Origin: JAJRRS01 sp965230275
GTDB taxonomy: Bacteria; Planctomycetota; Phycisphaerae; Phycisphaerales; Phycisphaeraceae
Assembly (NCBI GenBank): GCA_965230275.1
Contig: CBDDKO010000002.1
Span: forward strand, 1,054,001-1,118,000
Length of the DNA stretch: 64,000 bases
Direction: 5' to 3'
A program made the translations under genes and the position numbers. Below the pieces are notes generated by a model, which did no database searches, was not told where the DNA came from, and saw nothing but the letters and a program-made list of their open reading frames with translations. This document shows, piece by piece, positions 38,066 to 46,168 of the stretch (position 1 is its first letter; each line of letters starts with the position of its first letter).

Positions 38066-40327
38066 TTACCTTTCATCTGGCGCGTTCCACTGCTTCCATC
38101 CTAAACACCGGCCATCCGGTGATTCCCACACCACAAGGATCGCCGTTAATGACGTGTCAATCAAGTTTGGCTCAAACGGATACTTCTTTCCCCGCCACTG
38201 CCTGAGTAGGGTCAATCGGCGATGCTGCTGTTTGTTGAGTTCATCGCGTGTGACTATCCACTCGATCGGTTCGGTCGATTCAGATGGCCGTGTGGACAAT
38301 GGTAGCTGGATGGTTTCAACGTCTCGTACCGGCCAGTCGTGGAATATCGCTTTAGATTCGCTGGGCCAAAATATCAAGCGTTCAATGAGCCACAGCCGCA
38401 ACTGCCCTTCAAGCGGCGTCTGATGATTCGCCGCACGGAGGGTCACGCGGATCTCATCGGGTGCTGGTTCGAAGTCGGCTTGAAGCCATGAGAGATCGTC
38501 GGGGCCGTTGTGGCCTTGAGTTGCGGCAACGGCGTCGATTAAAGCATCGAGCCACATGTCATCTCTCACATCATGTGGTATCTGAACAACCTGGCCATTA
38601 ATCGCAACCGCCGGCATATGGTTGATCCCTAATTCTTTTGCACGCTCGACCGATGCGGCGCGGGCCAACGGTTCCTCAAAGTGGTGCGTCATGAGGCCAA
38701 AGCGGGGAAACATCTGCGGCACCGCCGTCCAGGCGCGTAGTATCTGTTCGGAAGCGGGATGGTCGGCCTCCACGAACAGTTCGATCAGCGGGCGTGTACC
38801 CGCGCTGAGCTGTTCAGCGGAGGGCGGCCGACGTCGCAATGCATCAACCTGTCCTTCAAGCAGCATCTGCATCTGTAGACTGGAGAACCGCACACGCAAC
38901 TCGGGGTCATTGGTCAAGCGTCCCAGGCCGCGCAGCGCGCCGATAGGTGGGTTGTCGTCGAGGGCGCTTTGGGCATAACGTGCCCAAGCGCGCAAAGGCT
39001 GATCGGTCACTTCGTACAGACGGCCGAGCCAGAAGTTCACGTATGGATCGTGGGGCAACCCGAAACGCGCGGCAATCAAGCCTCGACGGGCCTCGTCGTG
39101 ATCGCCGCGTAAGAGTGCGATAAGCCCTCTGCGCGCAGCGATATGGTGCACCGCGACGGCGTCCGGGTCTTTCGAAGCCGACGGTTGGGCCACGTCCAAC
39201 GCCGCCTCGGCAGCATCGTAGGCGAGGGGTGTATCGTCCTCACGTGAGATCGCGTCATCGGCGACGCGCACCAGCGCCATCGCGCGGCGCTGCTCCGGCA
39301 AGCTGTGCGCAAGCAATTCGAACGCTCGTGCGGCTGCGTCGACGTCCAGTGGTCGGGCGTCAAGTCGCATCCTGACCAGCATCTCACTGGCGGATGCGAT
39401 CTGTGACTGTGGCAGCCCGTCACGCAGCAACGCTTCCACTAAATCGGCATCTCCACGCGCTCTCGCTGACAAGTAGTCTCGCACCGCCTTCGAGACCTCA
39501 GGCTCCACTTGCGGGATCAGCAGCAACCGCTGGTTGGGTACATCGATCACCACGAGCATCTTGCGCAGCAGGTCCGCTCCGATGTTGATGTCGGGTTTCG
39601 GGTCGGGCAATTCGCTGAAGTCACTGGGTTCGAAAATCGTGTAATCGGCCAGGTTCAAGCCCCCGACTTCAAACGTGGGCAGATCGCCACTAGGGAAGCC
39701 GAGGCCCTCGGCGGTGTTCGCGTTGATGCGGGTCGTACGCTCACCGCTGGCAAGTCGGACACGTAATGGCCGGCCGTCGGGGCCAAGCGCGGTCACCCAG
39801 TAGCCGTACGCCTCGGCGTCGAATTGGATGACTTCCGATGCGCCTGGTTCGTCTGCGGCTTGTGTAAAAATGCCGGGCTCCTGCCCGTAGATGACTTCTC
39901 CGTCGGCCAGTGCCAGCGTCGTCACCCCGTGGAACGCAGGCAATCCCAGCACGACCGCAGCGGGGATCTCATCGAGCGCCTCCGCGTTCCTGGAACTGAA
40001 TTGCTCGATTGGTTCTATCTCGGCGGAAACCGCGGTCAACGCCGGCCAAGCGACGTCCTGCTCGGTAAAAGTGATCCACAGCGTCCCTTCCTTACCTATG
40101 CCAAGCGCCGCAGCGGTGCGCGGATGCACCAGTGCCGGGGCACGCACGCCGATATCTAGCACCGCATGACTTGGGATGGTTGTCTGCTCACGTGTCAGGT
40201 CGACGCGCACGCACGCCAGGCCATCAATCGTGTCTACCTTTAAGACGTCAGCGCTGGCAGATGGAATCCAGCAAGCCACAACACAAACGCACAACCCTGC
40301 ACACCGAAGAAGATGAGACACCGACAT
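38066..40327 (-). CDS. Secreted retropepsin-like/TPR/thioredoxin-like protein
   Basis: The start is ATG 40327 (753 residues), where a signal peptide begins (cleavage after SASA, about 25); the ORF is open to 40408, but that extension crosses a tRNA remnant. Residues about 35-310 have the two-lobed clan-AA aspartyl protease layout, with INIGADLLRKMLVVIDVPN as the second-lobe landmark, but the catalytic triplet reads DIG (58-60), not DTG/DSG, and the second lobe also lacks it. Residues about 320-520 are TPR-like helices. Residues about 520-600 resemble a thioredoxin/DUF1223-like fold (GINHMPAVAINGQVV) without a CxxC. First gene of the MoxR operon; it is probably a binding rather than catalytic protein. 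Confidence 0.75.
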   Translation of the reverse strand: MSVSHLLRCAGLCVCVVACWIPSASADVLKVDTIDGLACVRVDLTREQTTIPSHAVLDIGVRAPALVHPRTAAALGIGKEGTLWITFTEQDVAWPALTAVSAEIEPIEQFSSRNAEALDEIPAAVVLGLPAFHGVTTLALADGEVIYGQEPGIFTQAADEPGASEVIQFDAEAYGYWVTALGPDGRPLRVRLASGERTTRINANTAEGLGFPSGDLPTFEVGGLNLADYTIFEPSDFSELPDPKPDINIGADLLRKMLVVIDVPNQRLLLIPQVEPEVSKAVRDYLSARARGDADLVEALLRDGLPQSQIASASEMLVRMRLDARPLDVDAAARAFELLAHSLPEQRRAMALVRVADDAISREDDTPLAYDAAEAALDVAQPSASKDPDAVAVHHIAARRGLIALLRGDHDEARRGLIAARFGLPHDPYVNFWLGRLYEVTDQPLRAWARYAQSALDDNPPIGALRGLGRLTNDPELRVRFSSLQMQMLLEGQVDALRRRPPSAEQLSAGTRPLIELFVEADHPASEQILRAWTAVPQMFPRFGLMTHHFEEPLARAASVERAKELGINHMPAVAINGQVVQIPHDVRDDMWLDALIDAVAATQGHNGPDDLSWLQADFEPAPDEIRVTLRAANHQTPLEGQLRLWLIERLIFWPSESKAIFHDWPVRDVETIQLPLSTRPSESTEPIEWIVTRDELNKQQHRRLTLLRQWRGKKYPFEPNLIDTSLTAILVVWESPDGRCLGWKQWNAPDER

Positions 40328-40332
40328 GAAGA

Positions 40333-40380
40333 TGAGCCAAGCAGGATTCGAACCTGCCGTCTCACGCTTATAAGGCAAAC
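40333..40380 (-). pseudogene. tRNA 3'-half remnant
   Basis: On the minus strand, from the anticodon loop onward: loop CTTATAA (40374-40368), an anticodon stem half, a five-base variable loop, a perfect T arm GCAGG-TTCGAAT-CCTGC (40357-40341), acceptor strand TTGGCTC and discriminator A (40333). The matching 5' acceptor GAGCCAA and a D arm are absent upstream, so it is not a complete tRNA. Such 3' halves are typical leftovers of tRNA-targeted integration. Identity would be tRNA-Ile(UAU) if the loop were read literally, but this is not reliable. Confidence 0.6.
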
Positions 40381-40491
40381 GGTTAAAGAGTACGTAAGCT
40401 GCCATCAATCAGTATATTAAAACCCATATCAGGCCTTCGCAATACTACGTATTCTCACTCATCAGGCGTATTCTTTCGAGGTAATCCTGGG

Positions 40492-40800
40492 TCATCTGTC
40501 CTGATCAGCATATGTGCTCGAGCTGGTCAGAGCACCGTTCATCACGTAGAAGGTGCTGGCGAATGCCAAGTAGGCCGGGATCAGTTCGTCGATCGTCGTA
40601 CCGGCAGGCATATTATTTGGACCGGTTCCCCGGCCGGTCAGCTTCCATTCATTGATGACACGGTCGTACGCCGCGCAGCTTTCGGATGTGCCATACTTAC
40701 TCAGATTAATATCACGGGCATCGATACGGACGCGGAACTGCCCAGAAACTATGTGCAGTAAATACGTCGGAGACTTGTGCTTATGTTGAAGCAAGTGCAA
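40492..40800 (-). pseudogene. Truncated tyrosine recombinase (integrase) N-terminus
   Basis: A 102-residue ORF matching the characteristic N-terminus of planctomycete site-specific tyrosine recombinases: PTYLLHIVSGQFRVRIDARD, then INLSKYGTSES, AYDRVINEW and ELIPAYLAFA. The core-binding and catalytic domains (Arg, His, Tyr) are missing; the frame stops shortly after a disturbed stretch, so the gene is a stub. It lies between a tRNA 3'-half and an intact tRNA-Ile, the expected neighbourhood of an integrative element. A long hairpin precedes it. Confidence 0.7.
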
Positions 40801-40853
40801 CTCAGTTAAGCCATGTGGTTATTACCACTTCTTTCTGGCTTACGAGTTGCACT
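40794..40853. repeat. Long hairpin upstream of integrase stub
   Basis: AGTGCAACTCAGTTAAGCCA (40794-40813) is complementary, with small bulges, to TGGCTTACGAGTTGCACT (40836-40853), and an inner GTGG/CCAC stem lies at 40815-40828. It overlaps the start of the integrase ORF. It may be an attachment or recombination site, or a transcription terminator without a T tract. Confidence 0.55.
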
Positions 40854-40906
40854 CCTCGACAAAGTCAGGTTCGCTAAATCGCGGGATCGGAGATGATTAC
40901 CGTCAA

Positions 40907-40979
40907 TGGGCCCGGCAGGACTTGAACCTGCGACCTCACCGTTATCAGCGGTGCGCTCTGCCAACTGAGCTACGAGCCC
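40907..40979 (-). tRNA. tRNA-Ile (GAT anticodon)
   Basis: A full cloverleaf on the minus strand: acceptor GGGCTCG/CGGGCCC with one G-T pair, D arm GCTCAGTTGGCAGAGC, anticodon stem CACCG/CGGTG with loop CTGATAA (anticodon GAT), and T arm GCAGG-TTCAAGT-CCTGC. Discriminator A at 40907; the CCA end is not encoded. No rRNA genes are adjacent. Confidence 0.96.
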
Positions 40980-41121
40980 GGCGTCGGTTCCCGGGAGGTC
41001 CCGGGGCCGGGGAAGAGGGGCATTGTAGCAAACTTTTTCGGCGGGTAAAACCGGGTCTCTTCGGCCGGACAACGGGCGCTTGAGGACCGGGCTCGCGTGT
41101 AATGCCCTGGCCGTGCAGGGT

Positions 41122-42189
41122 TTACTCTGCCGCGATCTCGGTCGTTACGCTGGCCTCCTCCTCGTCCTCATCGGGGGGGATGCTGATGACCTCGACCACG
41201 GTGCCCCGGGCGGGATTTGCTTCGCCTTCGAGGACTTCGCAGTAGGAAACCTTCTCGCTGGCCTTGGTGATCTTGATCGTGCCGATCCGTTTGCCCTCGG
41301 CCTTCTCGAGGATCTCGCCGGTCTCGGGGTCGATCAGGTCTTCGCCTTCCTCGGTCATCGCCAGGATCATGCCGTTGCGGAAGTTGTACTGCTCGCCGCG
41401 ATTGATGATGACCCGGCCGTCCTTGACCATCACGACCGTTCCGGTGGATGGGATTTCCTCGAACTGTTTGGCGAAGAACTTGGCGGCCTGGTTGATGCAG
41501 TCCTGCGCGGCTTCACCGAGCGGGGTCTTGGCAAACCCTCCGAGGTTCCCGCCGAAGTTTCCTTCGTGGTAGCCGAGGTTGACCGCTGCGCGGCCTGCCT
41601 CACCGGTGATACGTTTCTTGGCGACGATCTCGCCGGTGGTGGTGTCGATGAGTTTGGCGATGATCGTGATCTTGGCGTCGGCCTTGGAGCCGCCGATGCT
41701 GAAGCCCTTGATGCGTATGCCGCCGTCCCCGCCTGACTCGTTGTATTCGACTTCGGTCATCGCGCCGGTGGCGAGGTACTTGGCCGAGCGCAACTTGCCG
41801 GTCTGCGCGGTCTTGGACTTGGCCATGCGTCCGCTGTTCGCCAGGTCCTGCTCATCCATGACGGTGCCGAGGTTCTCGCGTTCGACGAGGATGAATCGGC
41901 CTGTATCGAAGAGCGCCGACTCCAGAAGGATGGACATGTTGTAGCCCAGCTCCCACTGGCTGCGGTAGCCGGCGTCGTTGGCGAAGTCCACCACACCCAC
42001 GGCGTGCTTGATGCCCTTGTACTCGGGCAGGTCCATGTCGGCGTCGCCGTCCTCGACCTTGGTCTTGTCGGTGCCGGTCCCCTTGCGGAACAGGTCCTCC
42101 AAACCATCGGCCTGGCTCTGGCATGCGATCGGTCCGAGCGCGGTCACGATTATCAACAATGTCGGCAGTATGCGAAGTGGATTAATCAT
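41122..42189 (-). CDS. CsgG/HfaB-like lipoprotein
   Basis: A 355-residue protein with a strong AGGAGG before ATG 42189. N-terminal signal with a Cys at residue 23 (ALGPIAC), probably a lipoprotein although the -3 position is unusual. The body matches the CsgG family: AVGVVDFAND, LLESALFDTGRFILVERENL, AKYLATGAMTEVEY and ITIIAKLIDTTTGEIV. The C-terminal part (about 250-340) adds a beta-rich region (VVMVKDGRVIINRG) and ends in an acidic tail. CsgG-type proteins form outer-membrane export pores or related assemblies. No curli genes are nearby, so the substrate is unknown. Confidence 0.85.
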   Translation of the reverse strand: MINPLRILPTLLIIVTALGPIACQSQADGLEDLFRKGTGTDKTKVEDGDADMDLPEYKGIKHAVGVVDFANDAGYRSQWELGYNMSILLESALFDTGRFILVERENLGTVMDEQDLANSGRMAKSKTAQTGKLRSAKYLATGAMTEVEYNESGGDGGIRIKGFSIGGSKADAKITIIAKLIDTTTGEIVAKKRITGEAGRAAVNLGYHEGNFGGNLGGFAKTPLGEAAQDCINQAAKFFAKQFEEIPSTGTVVMVKDGRVIINRGEQYNFRNGMILAMTEEGEDLIDPETGEILEKAEGKRIGTIKITKASEKVSYCEVLEGEANPARGTVVEVISIPPDEDEEEASVTTEIAAE

Positions 42190-42254
42190 GGCGACCTCCT
42201 AGATAGACATAAAGCCAAAGTGGATTACTTGGTTATGGTATCAAGCGGGTGCGG

Positions 42255-42291
42255 AAAAGAAAAAGCCCGTGGACGATCAGCGCCCACGGGC
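42255..42291 (-). terminator. Rho-independent terminator of nrfHA
   Basis: Minus strand: GCCCGTGG (42291-42284), loop, CCACGGGC (42272-42265), followed by TTTTTCTTTTC. It lies 75 bp after the nrfA stop codon. Confidence 0.85.
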
Positions 42292-42365
42292 ATCGTTTTA
42301 TCTGTCTACACACATGCGCTGCCCGGTCGTAGCCAAGCAACGTGAACAGGTCGGCGGGCACACCA

Positions 42366-43901
42366 TCATCCGCCGGGGGTGCTCTGGGCGACGGTGTCCG
42401 CGTCGTCCTTGACCGGGGCGCCGCCGAGTTCTGCGATCAGGCGGACGGCCTTGACCTGGCCCTGCCGGGCGTAGTCGATTGCCTCGCCGAGGATCCGGGC
42501 GGCCTCCTGATCGGCGTGGAAGCCCATGGAGTTTTCAGCGGCGATGTAGTCCAGACGCCACTCGGCCTTGCGGTGGTCGTCACGCAGCGGGGCCAGTTGC
42601 TCGTCGGTCGCGCCGGCGTCCTGGGCGGTGACAATCGCGTCGATCAGGTCCAGTGTCGCGGTCTGCCCACGGACCATGAGTTTGCGTGTGCGGTCCTGGA
42701 TCGTTTCGGCCCGTGCCTTGATTTCGTCTTCGGACACGTTGTGGCAGGTCTGGCAGGCGCGGGCGGTATTCAGCAGCGGGCTGCGGACGTGGTGGTCGCT
42801 GATCTTGATGGCACCTTCACGTTTGTAGGGCATGTGGCAGTCGGCGCAGGACACGCCGGCGCGGGCGTGGATGCCCTGGCTCCACAGCTCGAACTCGGGG
42901 TGCTGGGCCTTGAGCATCGGGGAGCCGGCGTGCTTGTGCGTCCAGTCCTTGAAGTTCTCGTCGTCGTAGTACTTCTCGACCTGCTCCATCTTCAGGCCGT
43001 TGTGCCAGGGGTAGGTCAGCAGCTTGCCTTCGCCCTTGAAGTAGTACTCGACATGGCACTGGGCGCAGGCGAGTGAACGCATCTCCTGACGGCTCGCCAT
43101 CGTGTTGGGCTCATACGGCTCGGAACGGTCGCCCTTGCGCCAACGTTCGATACTGGGAAGGTGCGGGGCCGGGTCGTCGCTCTTGGCGAATGCGCGGATG
43201 CCGTTGATAAACGCCGGGCGTGTGACACGCAGGTGCATGGAGTCCGGATCGTGGCAGTCAATGCAGGCGACAGGGTGCTCGACGAGCTTCGTCGCTTCTT
43301 CATAAGGCATGGCGCAGACCACCTCGAAGCCCTTTTGGAGTTGGGCCCGCGCGTCGGCGGAATTGAATGCGTCGGTGATCGTGCCGGGCGCGCCGTTGTC
43401 GATGCCGGCCTGCCGGTAGGCGGGGATGTCGGAGGCGTGACAGTGCAGGCAGGCGCCGGGCTGCTTGACCTTATGGACGCGCTCCGTCTCGCGCTGGTCG
43501 GAGAGCATGTATGCGTGGCCGCGGTCTTCACGGTAGTCGAAGCTGAAGGCGTAGCCGGCGAATAGCGTCTGCCAGTCGGTGTCTTCTTCCACCCGTTGGA
43601 ACGCCTCGCTGCCGCCCCACCGCGTCCGCTCGGTATCGACCGTGCGTTTGTAGCTGTCGTACTGCCGGGGGAAGTTCTTGCCCCACTCGGCGGGGTCCAC
43701 CACGGACTCGTCTAAGTCCACATACTTAAAGACGACCTGCTCGGCCTCACGCTTGTGCTTGGCGATGTTGCTCATCAGGGCCAGCACCAGCACGGTGACG
43801 ACCGTGGCAAACAGGATGACAACAATGTAGGGCAGCTTGGACCCGCCGGCTTGTCGCGGCGCTGGGGAATCCGAACGGTCAACGGGGGGGGCTTTAGGCA
43901 T
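42366..43901 (-). CDS. nrfA: Pentaheme cytochrome c nitrite reductase (ammonia-forming)
   Basis: A 511-residue protein with an N-terminal anchor helix (about 24-43) and five c-type heme motifs: CLHCH 151-155, CIDCH 213-217, CAQCH 279-283, CADCH 352-356, CQTCH 383-387. Active-site neighbourhoods HLRVTRP, CHVEYYF and AQHPEFE carry the expected Arg, Tyr and His. It reduces nitrite to ammonium with six electrons outside the cytoplasm. The catalytic heme motif is CxxCH rather than the CxxCK of enteric NrfA; both types are known. nrfH lies 15 bp upstream, and a terminator follows. Confidence 0.94.
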   Translation of the reverse strand: MPKAPPVDRSDSPAPRQAGGSKLPYIVVILFATVVTVLVLALMSNIAKHKREAEQVVFKYVDLDESVVDPAEWGKNFPRQYDSYKRTVDTERTRWGGSEAFQRVEEDTDWQTLFAGYAFSFDYREDRGHAYMLSDQRETERVHKVKQPGACLHCHASDIPAYRQAGIDNGAPGTITDAFNSADARAQLQKGFEVVCAMPYEEATKLVEHPVACIDCHDPDSMHLRVTRPAFINGIRAFAKSDDPAPHLPSIERWRKGDRSEPYEPNTMASRQEMRSLACAQCHVEYYFKGEGKLLTYPWHNGLKMEQVEKYYDDENFKDWTHKHAGSPMLKAQHPEFELWSQGIHARAGVSCADCHMPYKREGAIKISDHHVRSPLLNTARACQTCHNVSEDEIKARAETIQDRTRKLMVRGQTATLDLIDAIVTAQDAGATDEQLAPLRDDHRKAEWRLDYIAAENSMGFHADQEAARILGEAIDYARQGQVKAVRLIAELGGAPVKDDADTVAQSTPGG

Positions 43902-43916
43902 CGTGGTTCTCCTGGT

Positions 43917-44387
43917 TCACTGCGTCGGGCCGTGTCCGACCGCACGGTGGCAACGCACACAGTCGGCCTCCTCGTGATGAGCCGAGGCGTAAGCCTTGAC
44001 CATCGAGACGGCCTCCTCGTGGCAATCGATACAGTTCTGGTTAAGCGTGTCCTTGCTGCGCTGGCGCATCTGGATCGGTTCGTGGAAGTTCTCGAGCGTG
44101 AAGGCTTTGGAGTGCAGGTAGCCGTTCTCGACTTTCGCGAGGTACTTGCCGACCAGGTCGTGCGGGACGTGGCAGTCGTTGCAGGTCGCGACGGCGTGAT
44201 GGCTCGCCTTCTGCCAGCCGTCGTACTGATCGTTCATGATGTGACAGTTGGCGCACGCCGCCGGGTTATTCGAGAGGTATGACGCGCCGTCGGCGTAGTA
44301 GAAGGTGTATCCCCCCGCCCCACCCATCACGCCCAACGCAACACAAAGGACCAGCCCCCAGACGCTGACGTTCATCCATCGGATCAT
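43917..44387 (-). CDS. nrfH: Cytochrome c nitrite reductase small subunit (NapC/NirT family)
   Basis: A 156-residue tetraheme quinol dehydrogenase. One N-terminal membrane helix (about 6-30) is followed by CANCH 45-49 with Met51 positioned as the unusual axial ligand, CNDCH 69-73, CIDCH 119-123 and CVRCH 143-147. It passes electrons from menaquinol to NrfA, the next gene. A promoter-like sequence lies about 60-90 bp upstream. Confidence 0.93.
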   Translation of the reverse strand: MIRWMNVSVWGLVLCVALGVMGGAGGYTFYYADGASYLSNNPAACANCHIMNDQYDGWQKASHHAVATCNDCHVPHDLVGKYLAKVENGYLHSKAFTLENFHEPIQMRQRSKDTLNQNCIDCHEEAVSMVKAYASAHHEEADCVRCHRAVGHGPTQ

Positions 44388-44446
44388 GGCTCCACACCTC
44401 GATCCCCCGCACCCAATTTGAATCCGCCACTAACGCTGTGAAGATA

Positions 44447-44475
44447 TAGATATCCGATTTTTTATCCGCGTGCAA
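44447..44475 (-). promoter_or_regulatory. Predicted nrfHA promoter
   Basis: Minus strand TTGCAC (44475-44470), 17 bp, TATCTA (44452-44447). The octamer GCGGATAA occurs twice near it, once just upstream and once in the spacer, and could be a regulator site. No FNR-type TTGAT-N4-ATCAA box was found. Confidence 0.4.
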
Positions 44476-44525
44476 GTATCTATAAAAATATAATTTATCC
44501 GCTGATGTTCACTCCGGTGGCCGCC

Positions 44526-46001
44526 CTACTCGTCCCTGAGTTCGGCGGTGTAGTTCGGGCTTTCCTTGGTGATGTTGATGTCGTGGGGGTGCGACTCGAT
44601 GAGTGATGCGCCGCTGACCCGGACGAAGCGGGCTTCGGTGCGGAGCGCGTCGATGGTTTGCGTGCCGCAGTAACCCATGCCGGCTTTCAGGCCGCCGACC
44701 ATCTGATAAACAAAGTCCGACAACGGGCCGCGGTAAGGCACCCGGCCTTCAACGCCCTCGGGCACCATCTTGTCGCGCTTGACGCCGGCCTGTGCGTAGC
44801 GGTCGGCTGAGCCCTTCATCATCGCGCCCTGCGAGCCCATGCCGCGGTAGGTCTTGTAGCGCCGGCCCTGATGGATGACCATCTCGCCGGGGGATTCATC
44901 GAGCCCTGCGAACAAAGAGCCGAGCATCACGCTGGCTGCACCGGCGGCGATGGCCTTGGTGATGTCGCCGGAGTGTCGCACGCCGCCGTCGGCGATGACG
45001 GGGACCCCCAGCGGGTCGGCCACACGGCAGGCGTTGGCCACGGCGGTCAGTTGTGGCACACCCACGCCGGTGACGACGCGCGTCGTGCAGATCGAGCCCG
45101 GCCCGATCCCGACCTTCACCGCATCGGCCCCGGCGTCGATCAGGTCGCGCGCGCCCTGCTCGGTCGCGACGTTGCCGGCCACGATGTCGATGTCGTACTT
45201 CGCTTTCACGGCTCGGACCGTTTCGATGACGTTCGAGCTGTGCCCGTGCGCGGAATCCACCACGAGGACATCGACCTCGGCCTTGATCAACTCGTCTACA
45301 CGGTCGAGCTGGTGCACGCCCACCGCGGCACCGACTCGCAGCCGGCCGCGGTCGTCCCGGCAGGCGAGCGGGAACTGGCTGAGCTTCTCGATATCGCGCA
45401 TCGTGATCAGGCCGGTCAGCTTCATGCCGTCATCAACCAGCAGCAGCTTCTCGACCTTGTTCTTGTTGAGTATGGCGTGGGCCTGTTCGAGGTTGGTGTC
45501 GGGCGACCCGGTCACGAGCGGTTCGCTGGTCATCACCTCGTGGATCGGCTTGTCGTCCTCGGAGAGGAACATCATGTCCCGGCGTGTGATGATGCCGACG
45601 ACCCGGCCGCTTGTCTTGCCGTCGTCTGTGATGGGCACGCCGGAGATGTTCTGCTCGGCCATGAGCTGCCGGGCCTGGCTGGAGGGTGCGTCGGGCGGGA
45701 GCGTGACGGGGTCGGTGATCACACCGTTAGCTGAGCGCTTAACCTTGGTCACCTCGCGGACCTGCTCGTCGATAGAGAGGTTCTTATGGATGAATCCGAG
45801 GCCGCCTTCCTGCGCGAGAGCGATGGCAAGCGCGGACTCGGTCACGGTGTCCATCGGGGCCGACAGGAGTGGGATGTTCAGCCGGACGTTGGCGGTGAGC
45901 TGGGTGGCGGTGTCCGCCAGGGCGGGGACGACATCGCTGCGGGCGGGGGCGAGCAGGACGTCGTCGAAGGTGATACCGTCGCAGAGTATTTTGGCTTCCA
46001 T
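44526..46001 (-). CDS. guaB: Inosine-5'-monophosphate dehydrogenase
   Basis: The start ATG 46001 is chosen by family alignment (MEAKILCDGITFDDVLLAP); upstream in-frame codons to 46064 are not conserved, and no clear ribosome site is seen at either. The 491-residue protein has the TIM barrel interrupted by two CBS domains (about 90-205: PVTLPPDAPSSQAR, VVGIITRRD, VTGSPDTNL). The active-site loop GPGSICTTR has Cys305, and the C-terminal flap carries YRGMGSQGAM. It converts IMP to XMP, the committed step of GMP synthesis. Confidence 0.95.
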   Translation of the reverse strand: MEAKILCDGITFDDVLLAPARSDVVPALADTATQLTANVRLNIPLLSAPMDTVTESALAIALAQEGGLGFIHKNLSIDEQVREVTKVKRSANGVITDPVTLPPDAPSSQARQLMAEQNISGVPITDDGKTSGRVVGIITRRDMMFLSEDDKPIHEVMTSEPLVTGSPDTNLEQAHAILNKNKVEKLLLVDDGMKLTGLITMRDIEKLSQFPLACRDDRGRLRVGAAVGVHQLDRVDELIKAEVDVLVVDSAHGHSSNVIETVRAVKAKYDIDIVAGNVATEQGARDLIDAGADAVKVGIGPGSICTTRVVTGVGVPQLTAVANACRVADPLGVPVIADGGVRHSGDITKAIAAGAASVMLGSLFAGLDESPGEMVIHQGRRYKTYRGMGSQGAMMKGSADRYAQAGVKRDKMVPEGVEGRVPYRGPLSDFVYQMVGGLKAGMGYCGTQTIDALRTEARFVRVSGASLIESHPHDINITKESPNYTAELRDE

Positions 46002-46087
46002 GTACCACTGGTACCGCGAGGCCGACGCGGCGTCAAGGCGGGGCGGAATGCAGATGGGGTCCAAGGCGGGCTTGTGGGGCTGCTAAC

Positions 46088-46122
46088 CAAAAGAAAACCG
46101 GCCGCCCCGAAGGACGGCCGGT
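46088..46122 (-). terminator. Rho-independent terminator after pseudopilin gene
   Basis: Minus strand: ACCGGCCG (46122-46115), loop, CGGCCGGT (46104-46097), then TTTCTTTTGG, 47 bp past the stop of the gene at 46169. Confidence 0.85.
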
Positions 46123-46168
46123 GTGTCTTGCTATCAGGCCCGAGTTTCAGGCCGATGATTCAGGTTGA

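Noticed and set aside
40333..40405. Complete tRNA-Ile(UAU)
   Set aside because: T arm and 3' acceptor are perfect, but no complementary 5' acceptor (GAGCCAA) or D arm exists upstream.
40327..40408. Longer start of the retropepsin-like gene at 40408
   Set aside because: The extra 27 codons run through the tRNA 3'-half remnant and precede a clear signal peptide at 40327.
44388..44525. FNR or NsrR box upstream of nrfH
   Set aside because: Searched for TTGAT-N4-ATCAA and similar dyads and found none; only a sigma70-like promoter and a direct repeat.
44875..46086. 403-codon ORF antisense to guaB
   Set aside because: Shadow of a high-GC gene; the guaB strand carries all IMPDH motifs and the antisense product has none.
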